Shown in pieces: positions 26,751 through 36,898 of a stretch of DNA of 64,000 bases. The translations under genes and the position numbers were made by a program. How positions within the stretch are numbered: the stretch's first letter is position 1; the number at the start of each line of letters is the position of its first letter. The DNA is from an uncultured Lachnospiraceae bacterium (lineage in GTDB: Bacteria > Bacillota > Clostridia > Lachnospirales > Lachnospiraceae). Location: the NCBI GenBank assembly GCA_905235745.1, contig CAJOMN010000009.1, positions 96,541 to 160,540 on the forward strand, read 5' to 3'. The notes beneath the pieces were generated by a model. That model was given only the letters and a program-made list of their open reading frames with translations. It was not told the origin of the DNA and did not search any database.

Positions 26751-28048
26751 GGACTGTTGCATTAACTGATGATTCAATTAGCGGCATTATGTCGGAGCTT
26801 CTGAAGAGAAATCCCGGAAGCTATACCGAATATGAACAGATTGTTGACGATATCATAGCGGATGTAAAGGTACGCGGTGATGATGCGGTATTTGAGTATA
26901 CCGAAAAGTTTGACAAGTGGAACATCAATGCTGCCAACATAAGGGTGAGCGAAGAGGAGATAGACGAGGCATATGCTTCCTATGACGGGGAACTGATCGA
27001 AGTCATGAAAAGGAGTGCCGCCAATATAACCGCTTACCACCAAAAGCAGGTTCAGAACAGCTGGATAGAGACAGGTGATGACGGTACGATACTCGGACAG
27101 AAGATCACCCCGATAGAAACCGCAGGCGTGTATGTACCGGGAGGCAAGGCCGTATATCCGTCGTCGACACTGATGTGCGTTATCCCCGCTGTAGTTGCGG
27201 GCGTTCGCAGGATAGTGATGCTGACTCCGGCAGATTCCGCCGGTAAAGTTGCGCCATCCACTCTTGTTGCCGCCAGCATAACCGGGGTAACGGAGATATA
27301 CAAGGTCGGAGGAGCGCAGGCGATCGCGGCGATGGCATTCGGAACCGGATCGATACCAAAGGTTGACAAGATAGTAGGCCCCGGGAACATATTTGTAGCC
27401 CTTGCCAAAAAGGCTGTATTCGGATATGTGAGTATAGATTCCGTCGCGGGGCCAAGTGAAATATTAGTACTTGCCGATGAGAGCGCCGATCCGAAGTATG
27501 TGGCCGCGGATCTTCTCTCCCAGGCAGAGCATGATGAGCTCGCAAGCGCTATACTGATAACCGACAGTTCAAAGCTTGCAGAGGATGTAAGCACTTATGT
27601 GGATGAGTTCGTATCACGCCTTGAGCGGCGTGACATAATCTCAAGATCACTTGACAATTACGGATATATTCTTGTTGCCGAAAGCATGGATCAGGCTGAA
27701 GAGGCGGCCAATACCATAGCGTCCGAGCATGTTGAGATAATGACCCGCGATCCGTTTGAGACAATGACAAGGATCAGGAACGCGGGAGCGATCTTTCTTG
27801 GAGAGTATTCATCAGAGCCTCTCGGAGATTATTACGCGGGTCCCAATCATGTGCTCCCGACAAACGGAACCGCGAAGTTCTTCTCACCGCTCGGTGTTGA
27901 CGCTTTTATCAAAAAGAGCAGTATCATCAGCTATTCACGCGCGGCTCTCATGGATGCGTGCGATGCCATCATGTGCTTTGCAAATGCCGAAGGGCTTACG
28001 GCACATGCCAATTCGATCGGAGTCAGATTTGATAAAGGAGTGATGTGA
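26747..28048 (+). CDS. hisD: Histidinol dehydrogenase
   Basis: A 433-residue zinc enzyme that oxidises histidinol to histidine in two NAD-dependent steps. Visible signatures are [46 protein letters not shown] and the [12 protein letters not shown] zinc/catalytic region, plus the [10 protein letters not shown] motif. Normal length. It overlaps hisZG by four bases and is followed 1 base after its stop by hisB. Confidence 0.97.
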   Translation: MRTVALTDDSISGIMSELLKRNPGSYTEYEQIVDDIIADVKVRGDDAVFEYTEKFDKWNINAANIRVSEEEIDEAYASYDGELIEVMKRSAANITAYHQKQVQNSWIETGDDGTILGQKITPIETAGVYVPGGKAVYPSSTLMCVIPAVVAGVRRIVMLTPADSAGKVAPSTLVAASITGVTEIYKVGGAQAIAAMAFGTGSIPKVDKIVGPGNIFVALAKKAVFGYVSIDSVAGPSEILVLADESADPKYVAADLLSQAEHDELASAILITDSSKLAEDVSTYVDEFVSRLERRDIISRSLDNYGYILVAESMDQAEEAANTIASEHVEIMTRDPFETMTRIRNAGAIFLGEYSSEPLGDYYAGPNHVLPTNGTAKFFSPLGVDAFIKKSSIISYSRAALMDACDAIMCFANAEGLTAHANSIGVRFDKGVM

Positions 28049-28049
28049 T

Positions 28050-28655
28050 ATGGCGGCAAAAGCAGCGACAAACAGGATCAGCGATAAGAAACGCGAGACG
28101 AAGGAAACGACGATATCCGTCAGACTGAATCTTGACGGAAAGGGAGAGGCAAAGATCGATTCCGGGATAGGATTTTTCGATCATATGCTTGAAGGATTTG
28201 CGAAACACGGCTTTTTCGACCTTACGTTAGCATGCGAGGGCGATCTCCATGTAGACGGTCACCACACGGTAGAGGACTGCGGGATCGTGCTCGGGGAGGC
28301 GATAAAAGAGGCTTGCGGGAACAAGGAAGGGATCAACAGGTACGGACATATGATACTCCCTATGGATGATGCGCTCGTATTATGTGCCGTAGATCTGTGC
28401 GGCCGTCCTTACCTTCAGTATGACGCATCATTTCCGACGGAGAATATCGGGTATCTTGACACCGAACTGATACGCGAATTCTTCTATGCCCTCAGCTGGA
28501 GCGCTGGAATGAATATACACATAAAGGTAATCTCGGGGATCAATTCGCATCATATATGCGAGGCTATGTTCAAGAGCTTTGCCAAAGCGCTTGATGCCGC
28601 AACCACCAGGGATCCCAGGATATCAAATGTTCTGTCTACGAAAGGATCGCTTTGA
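28050..28655 (+). CDS. hisB: Imidazoleglycerol-phosphate dehydratase
   Basis: A 201-residue monofunctional HisB with the duplicated manganese-binding histidine motifs: FFDHMLEGFAKH, DGHHTVEDCGI, and in the second half INSHHICEAMFKSFAKAL. It dehydrates IGP to imidazole acetol phosphate. It lacks a fused histidinol-phosphate phosphatase domain. Its stop overlaps the ATG of the next gene (TGATG). Confidence 0.96.
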   Translation: MAAKAATNRISDKKRETKETTISVRLNLDGKGEAKIDSGIGFFDHMLEGFAKHGFFDLTLACEGDLHVDGHHTVEDCGIVLGEAIKEACGNKEGINRYGHMILPMDDALVLCAVDLCGRPYLQYDASFPTENIGYLDTELIREFFYALSWSAGMNIHIKVISGINSHHICEAMFKSFAKALDAATTRDPRISNVLSTKGSL

Positions 28656-29917
28656 TGAATAAACTTCTGATACCCTGTGTATATCTTAAGAACAACAATC
28701 TGATAAAGGGATTTAGCGACGATACGGTCATAAGCCGCGATCCCGTATCTTACTGTGTGAGCCTTTCCGTAAACGGAGCTGACGCCATACTGCTCTTTGA
28801 TCTGTCGGAAGGAGACGAAGAGCATGAAGAGGCGCTTCTTATCGTAAGAGCCGTGACAAGAGCCATTGATACTCCGGTATACGGAGCCGGAAACATCAAC
28901 AGGCTCGAAGATGTCAAGAAGCTGTTATACGCCGGATGCCGGAGGGTCGCCCTCAATATGGCGAAGCAGACCAATATAGATCTTATCGAAGAGGCAGGGA
29001 AACGGTTTTCCACCGGTAAGATATATGTGTGCGCCGACAGCCTCGAACAGATACTCGATAATCTCAAGGTCATCAAAGACAATACGTCGGGCGCTGTTTT
29101 GCTGGGACGCCTGTTTGTGGACAGTTTTGAGGAAATACCGGTCATACCGCTTATTAATGATGATAAGGATATTGAGATCATCAGGAAGAACTGCGTATGC
29201 GGCCTGTCGGGCGACGTCGTCAATTCCCGCTCGGATGATCTGTATTCGTTCAAGGATGAGCTTGAATCGGACGGGGTGAGTACATGCCTCGGAAGGACGG
29301 CTGTTGCATTTTCCGACCTTAAATGCGACGAAAACGGCCTTGTCCCCGTAGTATGCCAGGACGCGGCGACATCGGAAGTCCTGATGGTCGCATATATGAA
29401 CCTGGAAGCTTATGACAGGACTGTCCGTGAAGGTATCATGACGTATTATTCAAGGTCGAGAAAATGCCTGTGGCGCAAGGGAGATACGAGCGGACATTAC
29501 CAGTATGTTCGGGAGCTTTTGGCAGACTGTGACAACGATACTCTCCTTGCGAAGGTAGTACAGATCGGAAATGCCTGCCATACCGGATCGCATTCATGCT
29601 TCTTTAACGAGATAATCAGAAAGGATGCCGGCATACCGAATCCGTATACGGTGCTTGAAGATGTTATGAATGTCATCCTTGACAGGAGGGACAATCCGAA
29701 GGACGGATCATATACAAACTATCTGTTCGATAAAGGTATAGACAAGATACTCAAGAAGGTCGGAGAGGAGGCTACCGAGATCGTAATAGCCGCCAAGAAT
29801 CCCGAAAAGGAAGAGATCAAATACGAGATAGCGGATCTTCTGTATCATATAATGGTGCTGATGGCAGTAAAAGGCCTGACATGGGATGATGTTATGGAGG
29901 AACTCGCGAACCGGTAA
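28655..29917 (+). CDS. hisI: HisA/HisF-like domain fused to HisI-HisE
   Basis: A 420-residue fusion. Residues about 215-325 are phosphoribosyl-AMP cyclohydrolase HisI (WRKGDTSGHYQYV, DCDND, ACHTGSHSCF zinc site). Residues about 330-420 are phosphoribosyl-ATP pyrophosphatase HisE (KVGEEATEIVIAAKN, EIADLLYHIMVL). These two steps follow HisZG. Residues 1-210 look like a decayed HisA/HisF barrel: IPCVYLKNNNLIKGF matches IPCLDVKDGRVVKG but the catalytic Asp is Tyr, and the second half keeps little of the family pattern. The usual HisIE is about 200 residues. The ATG at 28655 overlaps the hisB stop; a TTG one codon earlier is less likely. hisA, hisF, hisH and hisC are not in this operon. Confidence 0.88.
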   Translation: MNKLLIPCVYLKNNNLIKGFSDDTVISRDPVSYCVSLSVNGADAILLFDLSEGDEEHEEALLIVRAVTRAIDTPVYGAGNINRLEDVKKLLYAGCRRVALNMAKQTNIDLIEEAGKRFSTGKIYVCADSLEQILDNLKVIKDNTSGAVLLGRLFVDSFEEIPVIPLINDDKDIEIIRKNCVCGLSGDVVNSRSDDLYSFKDELESDGVSTCLGRTAVAFSDLKCDENGLVPVVCQDAATSEVLMVAYMNLEAYDRTVREGIMTYYSRSRKCLWRKGDTSGHYQYVRELLADCDNDTLLAKVVQIGNACHTGSHSCFFNEIIRKDAGIPNPYTVLEDVMNVILDRRDNPKDGSYTNYLFDKGIDKILKKVGEEATEIVIAAKNPEKEEIKYEIADLLYHIMVLMAVKGLTWDDVMEELANR

Positions 29918-29925
29918 TATCATGA

Positions 29926-31779
29926 ATGGATAAACTGGCTCTTTCAAATAAAATATTAAGATCGGTGGATAAGCCCGCTCGTTATATAGGACATGAAGTT
30001 AATGCGATATATAAGGATCCCGAAGGGCTTATTCGTTTTGCCATGTGTTTCCCCGATATATATGAGATCGGAATGAGCCATTTGGGGATACAGATACTGT
30101 ATGATATGCTCAATTCATACGAGGACGTATGGTGCGAGCGTGTATATGCAGTCTGGAGCGATCTGTACGCCATTATGAAGGAACAGGATATCCCGCTGTT
30201 CGCACTTGAATCGCAGGATAACATATCGGATTTTGATTTTCTCGGGATCACTCTCCAGTATGAGATGTGTTATACGAATGTCCTGCAGATACTTGACCTT
30301 TCCCATATACCGTTCTATTCATCCGACAGGAGCGATGACGATCCTATAGTGATAATGGGAGGCCCGTGTACATATAATCCCGAACCGGTAGCCGATCTGT
30401 GCGATCTTGTCTATATAGGGGAAGGTGAGACGCGATACAGGCAGCTCATCGATCTCTATAAGAAATGCAGGAGTGAAGGTTACGACAGGCAGGCTTTCAT
30501 ACATGAGGCCGCCAGGATACCCGGGATATATGCGCCGTCCTGTTACAAGGTGACATATAACAGCGATAATACGATCGGAAGCTTTACTCCGATATATGAT
30601 GATATACCCGCGAAGATTGAAAAAGAGATAGTATGCGATCTTACCGATTCCTGTTATCCCCTAAAGCCGGTCGTTCCATATATCAAAGCGACGCAGGACC
30701 GCATAGTTCTGGAGATACAGAGAGGCTGCATAAGGGGGTGCCGGTTCTGTCAGGCAGGCTCGGTATATAAGCCCACACGCTTCAGGGATGAGAAAAAGCT
30801 TGAAGAATATGCCCGGCAGATGATAGCCAATACCGGGCACGGCGAAATATCTCTGTCATCGCTTTCGTCGTCCGATTACCCCGCGCTTAATGAGCTGTGT
30901 AATTACCTGATTGACACATTTTCGGATGAGCATATTAATATTTCCCTGCCTTCCCTGCGCGTTGACTCGTTTTCGCTTGACGTTATGAGCAAGGTTCAGG
31001 ATGTCAGAAAATCGGTCATTACATTTGCACCGGAAGCCGGCAGCCAGCGTATGCGCAATGTTATCAACAAGGGTATCACCTACGATGATATCATGGATGG
31101 ATGCAGCAAGGCTTTTTGCGGAGGCTGGACAAGGGTCAAGCTGTATTTCATGCTCGGACTTCCGTACGAGACCGAAGAAGATATCATACAGATCGCAGAG
31201 CTTTCCAATGATATCGCAAAGCTCTACTATGACACGATACCCAAGGAGGAGCGCAGGGAAAAGGTTTCGATAGTATCTTCGACATCATTTTTTGTTCCGA
31301 AACCGTTCACGCCTTTCCAGTGGGCCAGTATGAACACTATAGATGAGTTCAGGTACAAAGCGCATGTTGTTAATACCGCGATGAAGAGTCAGCTTAACCA
31401 TAAGAGCATCAAATACAACTGGCATGCGGCGGATGTATCGGTGCTTGAAGGAGTATTTGCAAGAGGCGACAGGAGACTGTCCCGGGTACTCGTCGAAGCT
31501 TACAGGGGCGGCTGCATGTTCGATGCATGGACTGAAAGCTTCAGCTTTGAGCCGTGGGAGAAGGCATTTGAAAAGACGGGGATCGATCCTGCATTCTACT
31601 ATAACCGTGAGCGGGGATTTGATGAGATCCTTCCGTGGGATTTTATAGATATCGGAGTTACCAGGGATTATCTGCAAAGGGAATACATCCGCGCGTCAAA
31701 GGGTGAGGTTACTCCGAACTGCCGGGTAAACTGCAGCGGATGCGGTATCAGGGGATATCACGGAGGAGTCTGCCAATGA
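29926..31779 (+). CDS. TIGR03960-type B12-binding-like radical SAM protein
   Basis: A 617-residue protein with an N-terminal Rossmann-like domain of the B12-binding type (about 20-200, FPDIYEIGMSHLGIQILYDML). A radical SAM core follows, with the cluster motif C268-x3-C272-x2-C275 (QRGCIRGCRFCQAG). It ends in a cysteine pair (NCSGCGIRG). The family is annotated as TIGR03960 and its reaction is unknown. It is nearly always next to the gene that follows here (TIGR03936). ATG at 29926, 8 bases after hisI, with only a weak ribosome site. It probably shares transcripts with the his operon. Confidence 0.88.
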   Translation: MDKLALSNKILRSVDKPARYIGHEVNAIYKDPEGLIRFAMCFPDIYEIGMSHLGIQILYDMLNSYEDVWCERVYAVWSDLYAIMKEQDIPLFALESQDNISDFDFLGITLQYEMCYTNVLQILDLSHIPFYSSDRSDDDPIVIMGGPCTYNPEPVADLCDLVYIGEGETRYRQLIDLYKKCRSEGYDRQAFIHEAARIPGIYAPSCYKVTYNSDNTIGSFTPIYDDIPAKIEKEIVCDLTDSCYPLKPVVPYIKATQDRIVLEIQRGCIRGCRFCQAGSVYKPTRFRDEKKLEEYARQMIANTGHGEISLSSLSSSDYPALNELCNYLIDTFSDEHINISLPSLRVDSFSLDVMSKVQDVRKSVITFAPEAGSQRMRNVINKGITYDDIMDGCSKAFCGGWTRVKLYFMLGLPYETEEDIIQIAELSNDIAKLYYDTIPKEERREKVSIVSSTSFFVPKPFTPFQWASMNTIDEFRYKAHVVNTAMKSQLNHKSIKYNWHAADVSVLEGVFARGDRRLSRVLVEAYRGGCMFDAWTESFSFEPWEKAFEKTGIDPAFYYNRERGFDEILPWDFIDIGVTRDYLQREYIRASKGEVTPNCRVNCSGCGIRGYHGGVCQ

Positions 31780-32447
31780 AAGCGAGGATCAGGTTTTCCA
31801 AATCGGGAGCTCTTGTGTATATCGGGCATCTTGATGTCATGAGGTATTTTCAGAAGCTGTTCAGAAGAGCCGGTATTCCTGTCGCGTACACCGAAGGTTT
31901 TTCGCCGCACCAGATACTTTCATTTACCCCGCCTCTTCCCCTCGGGATGGAGAGTACCGGAGAGTACGCCGATGTGGAGCTGACAAGTGAAATATCATAC
32001 CGCGATGCGATAGAAGCGCTTCGGGCAGAATCCGTTCCGGAGATAGAGATAATGTCATTTAAAGAGCTTCCCGCAGGAAGCATGAATGCAATGGCATCGG
32101 TTGCGGCTGCCAGATACCGGGTATATGATCCCGGGATACCGGCATGCGGCGATGCATGCGATTCATTTATGGCAAAGGACGATATAATTATACTCAAAAG
32201 ATCGAAAAAAAACGAAAGACTTGTCAATATCAGACCGCTCGTATATGAACTTACATACGACAGGGATAAGAATACAATGGAAATGCTTATATCATCGGGC
32301 AGTACTGATAACATCAAGCCCGAACACGTGCTTGAAGGTCTAGGTTTTACTGCTGATTATGATGATCTTAGTATCACGAGAGTTGATCAGTACACAAGGA
32401 TTGATAACGGATTTGTATCCCTTGATAATATATCAGACGGGGAATGA
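31776..32447 (+). CDS. TIGR03936/DUF2344 radical-SAM-associated protein
   Basis: A 223-residue protein with the family start MKARIRFSKSGALVYIGHLD and the FSPHQILSFTPPLPLGMEST motif. Partner of the preceding radical SAM gene, from which it is separated by a four-base ATGA overlap. In many genomes the two are fused or adjacent and are followed by RNase G and rplU, linking them loosely to translation or RNA metabolism; here mutS follows instead. ATG at 31776 behind CGGAGGAG fixes the start. Catalytic role unknown. Confidence 0.88.
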   Translation: MKARIRFSKSGALVYIGHLDVMRYFQKLFRRAGIPVAYTEGFSPHQILSFTPPLPLGMESTGEYADVELTSEISYRDAIEALRAESVPEIEIMSFKELPAGSMNAMASVAAARYRVYDPGIPACGDACDSFMAKDDIIILKRSKKNERLVNIRPLVYELTYDRDKNTMEMLISSGSTDNIKPEHVLEGLGFTADYDDLSITRVDQYTRIDNGFVSLDNISDGE

Positions 32448-32476
32448 TCGTTACTGTTTATTCTAAGAGGATGTTT

Positions 32477-35122
32477 ATGGAAGAAAAGATGTCTCCCATG
32501 ATGCAGAATTATATGGAAACAAAGGAAGCATACAAGGACTGCATCCTTTTTTACCGTCTCGGTGATTTCTACGAGATGTTTTTTGACGACGCGCTTACCG
32601 CTTCGAAAGAGCTGGAGCTTACGCTTACGGGTAAAAACTGCGGACTCAAGGAGCGCGCTCCGATGTGCGGCGTTCCGTTTCATGCGGCACAGGTATACAT
32701 CAACAAGCTCGTACAGAAAGGGTTCAAGGTCGCGATCTGCGAACAGGTGGAGGACCCGAAGAATGCCAAAGGGCTTGTAAAGCGGGAGGTCACAAGGATA
32801 GCGACACCCGGCACGAACATTGATATGGAGACCCTCAGCGAAGAGTCCAATAACTATATCATGTGCGTTTACTATTCGGAGGATATATACGGTATAGCCC
32901 TGTCCGATATTACCACGGGTATATTTCTGACAACCGAGGTTAACGACCGAAGAAAGCTTGTTGATGAAATATACAAGTTCTCTCCGTCGGAGATAATATG
33001 CAATGAAGCGTTTACCGTATCCGGATTTAATTTTGACGAACTTATGCTTCATATAAGCGCGGTAGTCTTTCCGCTTGAGGCATGGTATTTCGATGATGAT
33101 ATGTGTGAAGAGGCGCTTAAGGGCCAGTTCGGGGTTTCCGACATATCGGGACTGGGGCTTAACAGGAAGGCCGCCGATACGGTTGCGTCGGCAGCGCTTA
33201 TCAGGTATCTTTCCGAATCCCAGAAGGGAAGCATAGGCCAGATCAGGAACATCCGTAAATACAGCGTATCCGATTATATGATACTGGATTCGGCTACGAG
33301 AAGAAATCTTGAACTGACCGAGACGATGCTCGATAAGACGAAAAAGGGTTCTTTGCTCTACGTCCTTGACAAGACCAAAACTGCGATGGGCGCGAGAATG
33401 ATCAGATCATTTCTTGAGCAGCCGCTTACAGACAAGGCCGAAATAGAAAAAAGGCTTGATGCCGTCTCCGCATTCAGGGAGGATCTGATACTACGGGAGG
33501 AGCTTCGCGAATATCTCTCTCCGGTATATGATCTCGAACGTCTCATGGGAAAGGTCAATTATCATTCGGCCAATCCACGCGATCTTGTTGCATTTGCCAA
33601 TTCCATCAGGATGCTGCCCCCGATCAGGGCACTGCTTCTCGATTGCGGGGTGGAGGTTATACACAGGCTTGGCGAAGAGCTTGATACCCTTGAAGATCTG
33701 TGCGATCTCATAGACAGGTCTATTAGCGAGGACGCACCCGTTACGATCAAGGAAGGCGGTATAATCAGGGCGGGCTATTCGGAGAAGGTGGATTCGTACA
33801 GAAGTGCCAAGACCGAGGGCAAGAAATGGCTCGCACAGCTTGAAGCCGAGGACAGGGAACGGACCGGAATCAAGAATCTGCGTATTAAATACAATCAGGT
33901 ATTCGGGTATTTCTTTGAAGTTACGAATTCTTTTCTCGAGCTTGTTCCCGATGATTATATCAGAAAGCAGACTCTGGCTAACGCCGAGAGATATACGACC
34001 GGACGTCTCAAAGAGCTTGAAGATACGATACTGAACGCCGAGGACAAGCTGTTTTCGCTCGAATACGATATTTTTACCGGGATAAGGGATCAGCTTTCAC
34101 GCGAGGTAGACCGTATATTAAAGAGCGCTGGGATCATAGCGCTTGTCGATGCATATGCTTCCCTCGGGTACGTTGCCGCCAATAATAACTACATACGACC
34201 CCGGATCAATGAAAAGGGGATCATCAATATAAGCGACGGCAGGCACCCTGTTGTAGAGCAGCTTACAAAGGATGAAATGTTCGTCGCAAACGACACCTAT
34301 CTCGACAATTCCGCCAACCGCATAAGCGTGATAACGGGTCCCAATATGGCCGGAAAATCAACCTATATGAGACAGGTGGCGCTCATCGTTCTGATGGCGC
34401 AGATAGGTTCGTTTGTGCCGGCATCCAAAGCCGATATAGGTATTGTCGACAGGATATTTACAAGAGTCGGAGCCAGTGATGACCTTGCGAGCGGACGATC
34501 AACATTCATGGTCGAGATGACCGAGGTGGCTAATATTCTCAGAAATGCCACACCGAAGAGCCTTCTGATACTCGATGAGATAGGAAGGGGAACATCGACA
34601 TTTGACGGACTGTCGATCGCCTGGGCCGTTATCGAATATATCAGCAACACCAAGCTTCTCGGTGCCAAAACCTTGTTTGCAACGCATTATCATGAGCTTA
34701 CCGAGCTTGAAGGTAAGATCCCGAGCGTCAATAATTACTGCATTGCCGTCAAGGAGGATAAAGGGAAGATAGTATTCCTGCGCAAGATCGTAAAGGGCGG
34801 CGCGGACAGAAGCTACGGTATTGCCGTGGCAAAGCTCGCGGGATTGCCTGACAGCGTGATCGAGCGTGCCAACGAACTTGTCATGCAGCTTTCGGAAAAC
34901 GACATATCCGCAAGTGTACGTTCGATCGCGTCATCATCCGGAAAGAAACAGACGATCAGAAAAAGCGATGATGTCGACCGGGGGCAGATGTCGCTGTTTG
35001 ATACGATAAGCGACGAAGAGATCCTTGACGAGCTTTCGGCGCTTGCCTGTAATAACATGACTCCGATGGAGGCATTAAATGCTCTTGTCGCACTTCAGAG
35101 CAAGCTTAAGAACAGGTGGTAA
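32477..35122 (+). CDS. mutS: DNA mismatch repair protein MutS
   Basis: An 881-residue MutS. The N-terminal mismatch-recognition motif FYEMF is present (GDFYEMFFDDAL). Then come connector, lever and clamp domains, and the ATPase with Walker A GPNMAGKST (621-629), a DLASGRSTFMVEM signature segment, LILDEIGRGTSTFDG and the ATHYHEL switch. MutS recognises mispairs and recruits MutL, encoded next. ATG at 32477 is chosen for AAGAGG 6 bases upstream and the typical MEEKMSPMMQNY start; ATG codons at 32444 and 32471 are in frame but the first overlaps the previous gene. Confidence 0.96.
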   Translation: MEEKMSPMMQNYMETKEAYKDCILFYRLGDFYEMFFDDALTASKELELTLTGKNCGLKERAPMCGVPFHAAQVYINKLVQKGFKVAICEQVEDPKNAKGLVKREVTRIATPGTNIDMETLSEESNNYIMCVYYSEDIYGIALSDITTGIFLTTEVNDRRKLVDEIYKFSPSEIICNEAFTVSGFNFDELMLHISAVVFPLEAWYFDDDMCEEALKGQFGVSDISGLGLNRKAADTVASAALIRYLSESQKGSIGQIRNIRKYSVSDYMILDSATRRNLELTETMLDKTKKGSLLYVLDKTKTAMGARMIRSFLEQPLTDKAEIEKRLDAVSAFREDLILREELREYLSPVYDLERLMGKVNYHSANPRDLVAFANSIRMLPPIRALLLDCGVEVIHRLGEELDTLEDLCDLIDRSISEDAPVTIKEGGIIRAGYSEKVDSYRSAKTEGKKWLAQLEAEDRERTGIKNLRIKYNQVFGYFFEVTNSFLELVPDDYIRKQTLANAERYTTGRLKELEDTILNAEDKLFSLEYDIFTGIRDQLSREVDRILKSAGIIALVDAYASLGYVAANNNYIRPRINEKGIINISDGRHPVVEQLTKDEMFVANDTYLDNSANRISVITGPNMAGKSTYMRQVALIVLMAQIGSFVPASKADIGIVDRIFTRVGASDDLASGRSTFMVEMTEVANILRNATPKSLLILDEIGRGTSTFDGLSIAWAVIEYISNTKLLGAKTLFATHYHELTELEGKIPSVNNYCIAVKEDKGKIVFLRKIVKGGADRSYGIAVAKLAGLPDSVIERANELVMQLSENDISASVRSIASSSGKKQTIRKSDDVDRGQMSLFDTISDEEILDELSALACNNMTPMEALNALVALQSKLKNRW

Positions 35123-35124
35123 TA

Positions 35125-36897
35125 ATGGCAGGAATTAATATTCTTGATGATTCAACGATCAATAAGATCGCCGCGGGCGAAGTGATAGAGAGGCCGGTTT
35201 CGGTTGTCAAAGAGCTTGTTGAGAATTCGATCGATTCAGGAGCCGCTAATATAAGCATAGAGATCAAAGGCGGCGGTATCGACTATATAAGGATAACCGA
35301 TAACGGTTCGGGGATCGAACGCGCCGATATTCCGAAAGCTTTTGTACGCCATGCCACGAGCAAGATACGTTCGATAGAAGACCTTATGAATATCGCCTCC
35401 CTCGGCTTTCGCGGAGAGGCACTTTCCTCGATAGCCGCTGTTGCCGATGTTGAACTAATGACGAAGACTGCCGGATCGATACTTGGCTACCGTTACTGTA
35501 TAAGGGGCGGGCGTGAAATGTCATTTGATGAGGCCGGCGTTGTTGACGGGACGACCGTGATCGTAAGGAACCTGTTCTATAATACGCCCGCAAGACGCAA
35601 ATTTCTGAAAAGCGCCGCAACAGAAGGCTCTTACATAACGGAGCTTGTTGAGAAACTGATACTTTCCCATCCGGATATATCGTTCAAGTATGTGATAAAC
35701 GGTTCCGTAAAGCTTGCAAGCGACGGTAAAGGTGACGTCACATCCGACATATATTCCGTATTCGGAAGGGATATAATAAACAGATTTGCGGAAGTGTCAT
35801 ATACTTCGGAAAACTGCACTATATCAGGGTTTGCGGGTAAGCCAGAGACAGCCCGCGGCAACAGGAATTACGAACTGTTCTTTGTAAACGGCAGGCTTGT
35901 CAAAAGCAGGGTACTGTCAGCCGCCGCCGAAGAAGCCTACAAACCGTATCTGATGCTTCATAAGTTCCCTTTTGTGATACTGTATCTCGATATCCCGCCG
36001 GAGCTGCTTGACATCAACGTACATCCGGCCAAGACCGAGATCAGGTTCATGGAGGAAAGACTCGTTTATTTGGCAGTAGCCGATACATTAACCCGGGGTA
36101 TCACGCGCACGGAACTTATTCCGCAGGCTGTCACGGTACCCGAATCTCCTGCACCCGCACCGGCCCAGGAGCCCCCGGTACATGTTCCCGAGCCTTTTGA
36201 AACCAGGAAGGTTCAGGATTATCAGGAGATGGCTTATACCGGCTACAGGGAAGCCGTTCGGCAGGAAATGCCCGTTCAGGAAACACTGTTTTCGGAAGGT
36301 TTCCTTGCCGAAGAAAACAAACCGAAGCACAGGATCATAGGACAGGTTTTCAAAACATACTGGATAATTGAATTCGAAGACAAGATGTATATAATAGACC
36401 AGCACGCAGCCCATGAAAAGGTTATGTACGAGCGGATAATAAAAGAGGTAAAGCGCGGCAAAGTCACATCCCAGCTTCTTAGTCCGCCCGTTATAGTATC
36501 TCTTAACGCATCCGAAGAGGCGGCGCTTCATGATAACATTAATGTATTTGAGGAGATGGGATTTACAGTTGAAAGCTTCGGCGGCAGGGAATACGCGCTG
36601 ACATCGGTTCCGGCCGAACTGTTCAGGCTCACTGAGCAGGATTATTTTCTGAGTATAATTGATGATCTTGTACAGAATAACAGGATAAGAGATCCGATGG
36701 AAGTAAAGGACAGGATAGCCACGATGGCGTGCAAGGCGGCTATAAAGGGAAATACCGCGATAACCTTTGCGGAGGCCGATGCGCTCATCTCGGAACTGTT
36801 GTCCCTTGATAATCCCTATAACTGTCCGCACGGACGGCCTACGATAATAGCCTATTCAGCATCGGATCTTGATAAGATGTTCAAGAGGATAGTATGA
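35125..36897 (+). CDS. mutL: DNA mismatch repair protein MutL (endonuclease type)
   Basis: A 590-residue MutL. The N-terminal GHKL ATPase has KIAAGEVIERP, ELVENSIDSGA, DNGSGI, ATSKI and GFRGEAL. A proline/glutamate-rich linker (about 335-395) leads to the dimerisation domain. The endonuclease motif DQHAAHEKVMYE begins at D425 and the CPHGRP motif is near the end, so this MutL should nick DNA, fitting the absence of MutH in this lineage. ATG at 35125 lies 2 bases after the mutS stop; an in-frame GTG at 35116 overlaps mutS. Confidence 0.96.
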   Translation: MAGINILDDSTINKIAAGEVIERPVSVVKELVENSIDSGAANISIEIKGGGIDYIRITDNGSGIERADIPKAFVRHATSKIRSIEDLMNIASLGFRGEALSSIAAVADVELMTKTAGSILGYRYCIRGGREMSFDEAGVVDGTTVIVRNLFYNTPARRKFLKSAATEGSYITELVEKLILSHPDISFKYVINGSVKLASDGKGDVTSDIYSVFGRDIINRFAEVSYTSENCTISGFAGKPETARGNRNYELFFVNGRLVKSRVLSAAAEEAYKPYLMLHKFPFVILYLDIPPELLDINVHPAKTEIRFMEERLVYLAVADTLTRGITRTELIPQAVTVPESPAPAPAQEPPVHVPEPFETRKVQDYQEMAYTGYREAVRQEMPVQETLFSEGFLAEENKPKHRIIGQVFKTYWIIEFEDKMYIIDQHAAHEKVMYERIIKEVKRGKVTSQLLSPPVIVSLNASEEAALHDNINVFEEMGFTVESFGGREYALTSVPAELFRLTEQDYFLSIIDDLVQNNRIRDPMEVKDRIATMACKAAIKGNTAITFAEADALISELLSLDNPYNCPHGRPTIIAYSASDLDKMFKRIV

Positions 36898-36898
36898 C

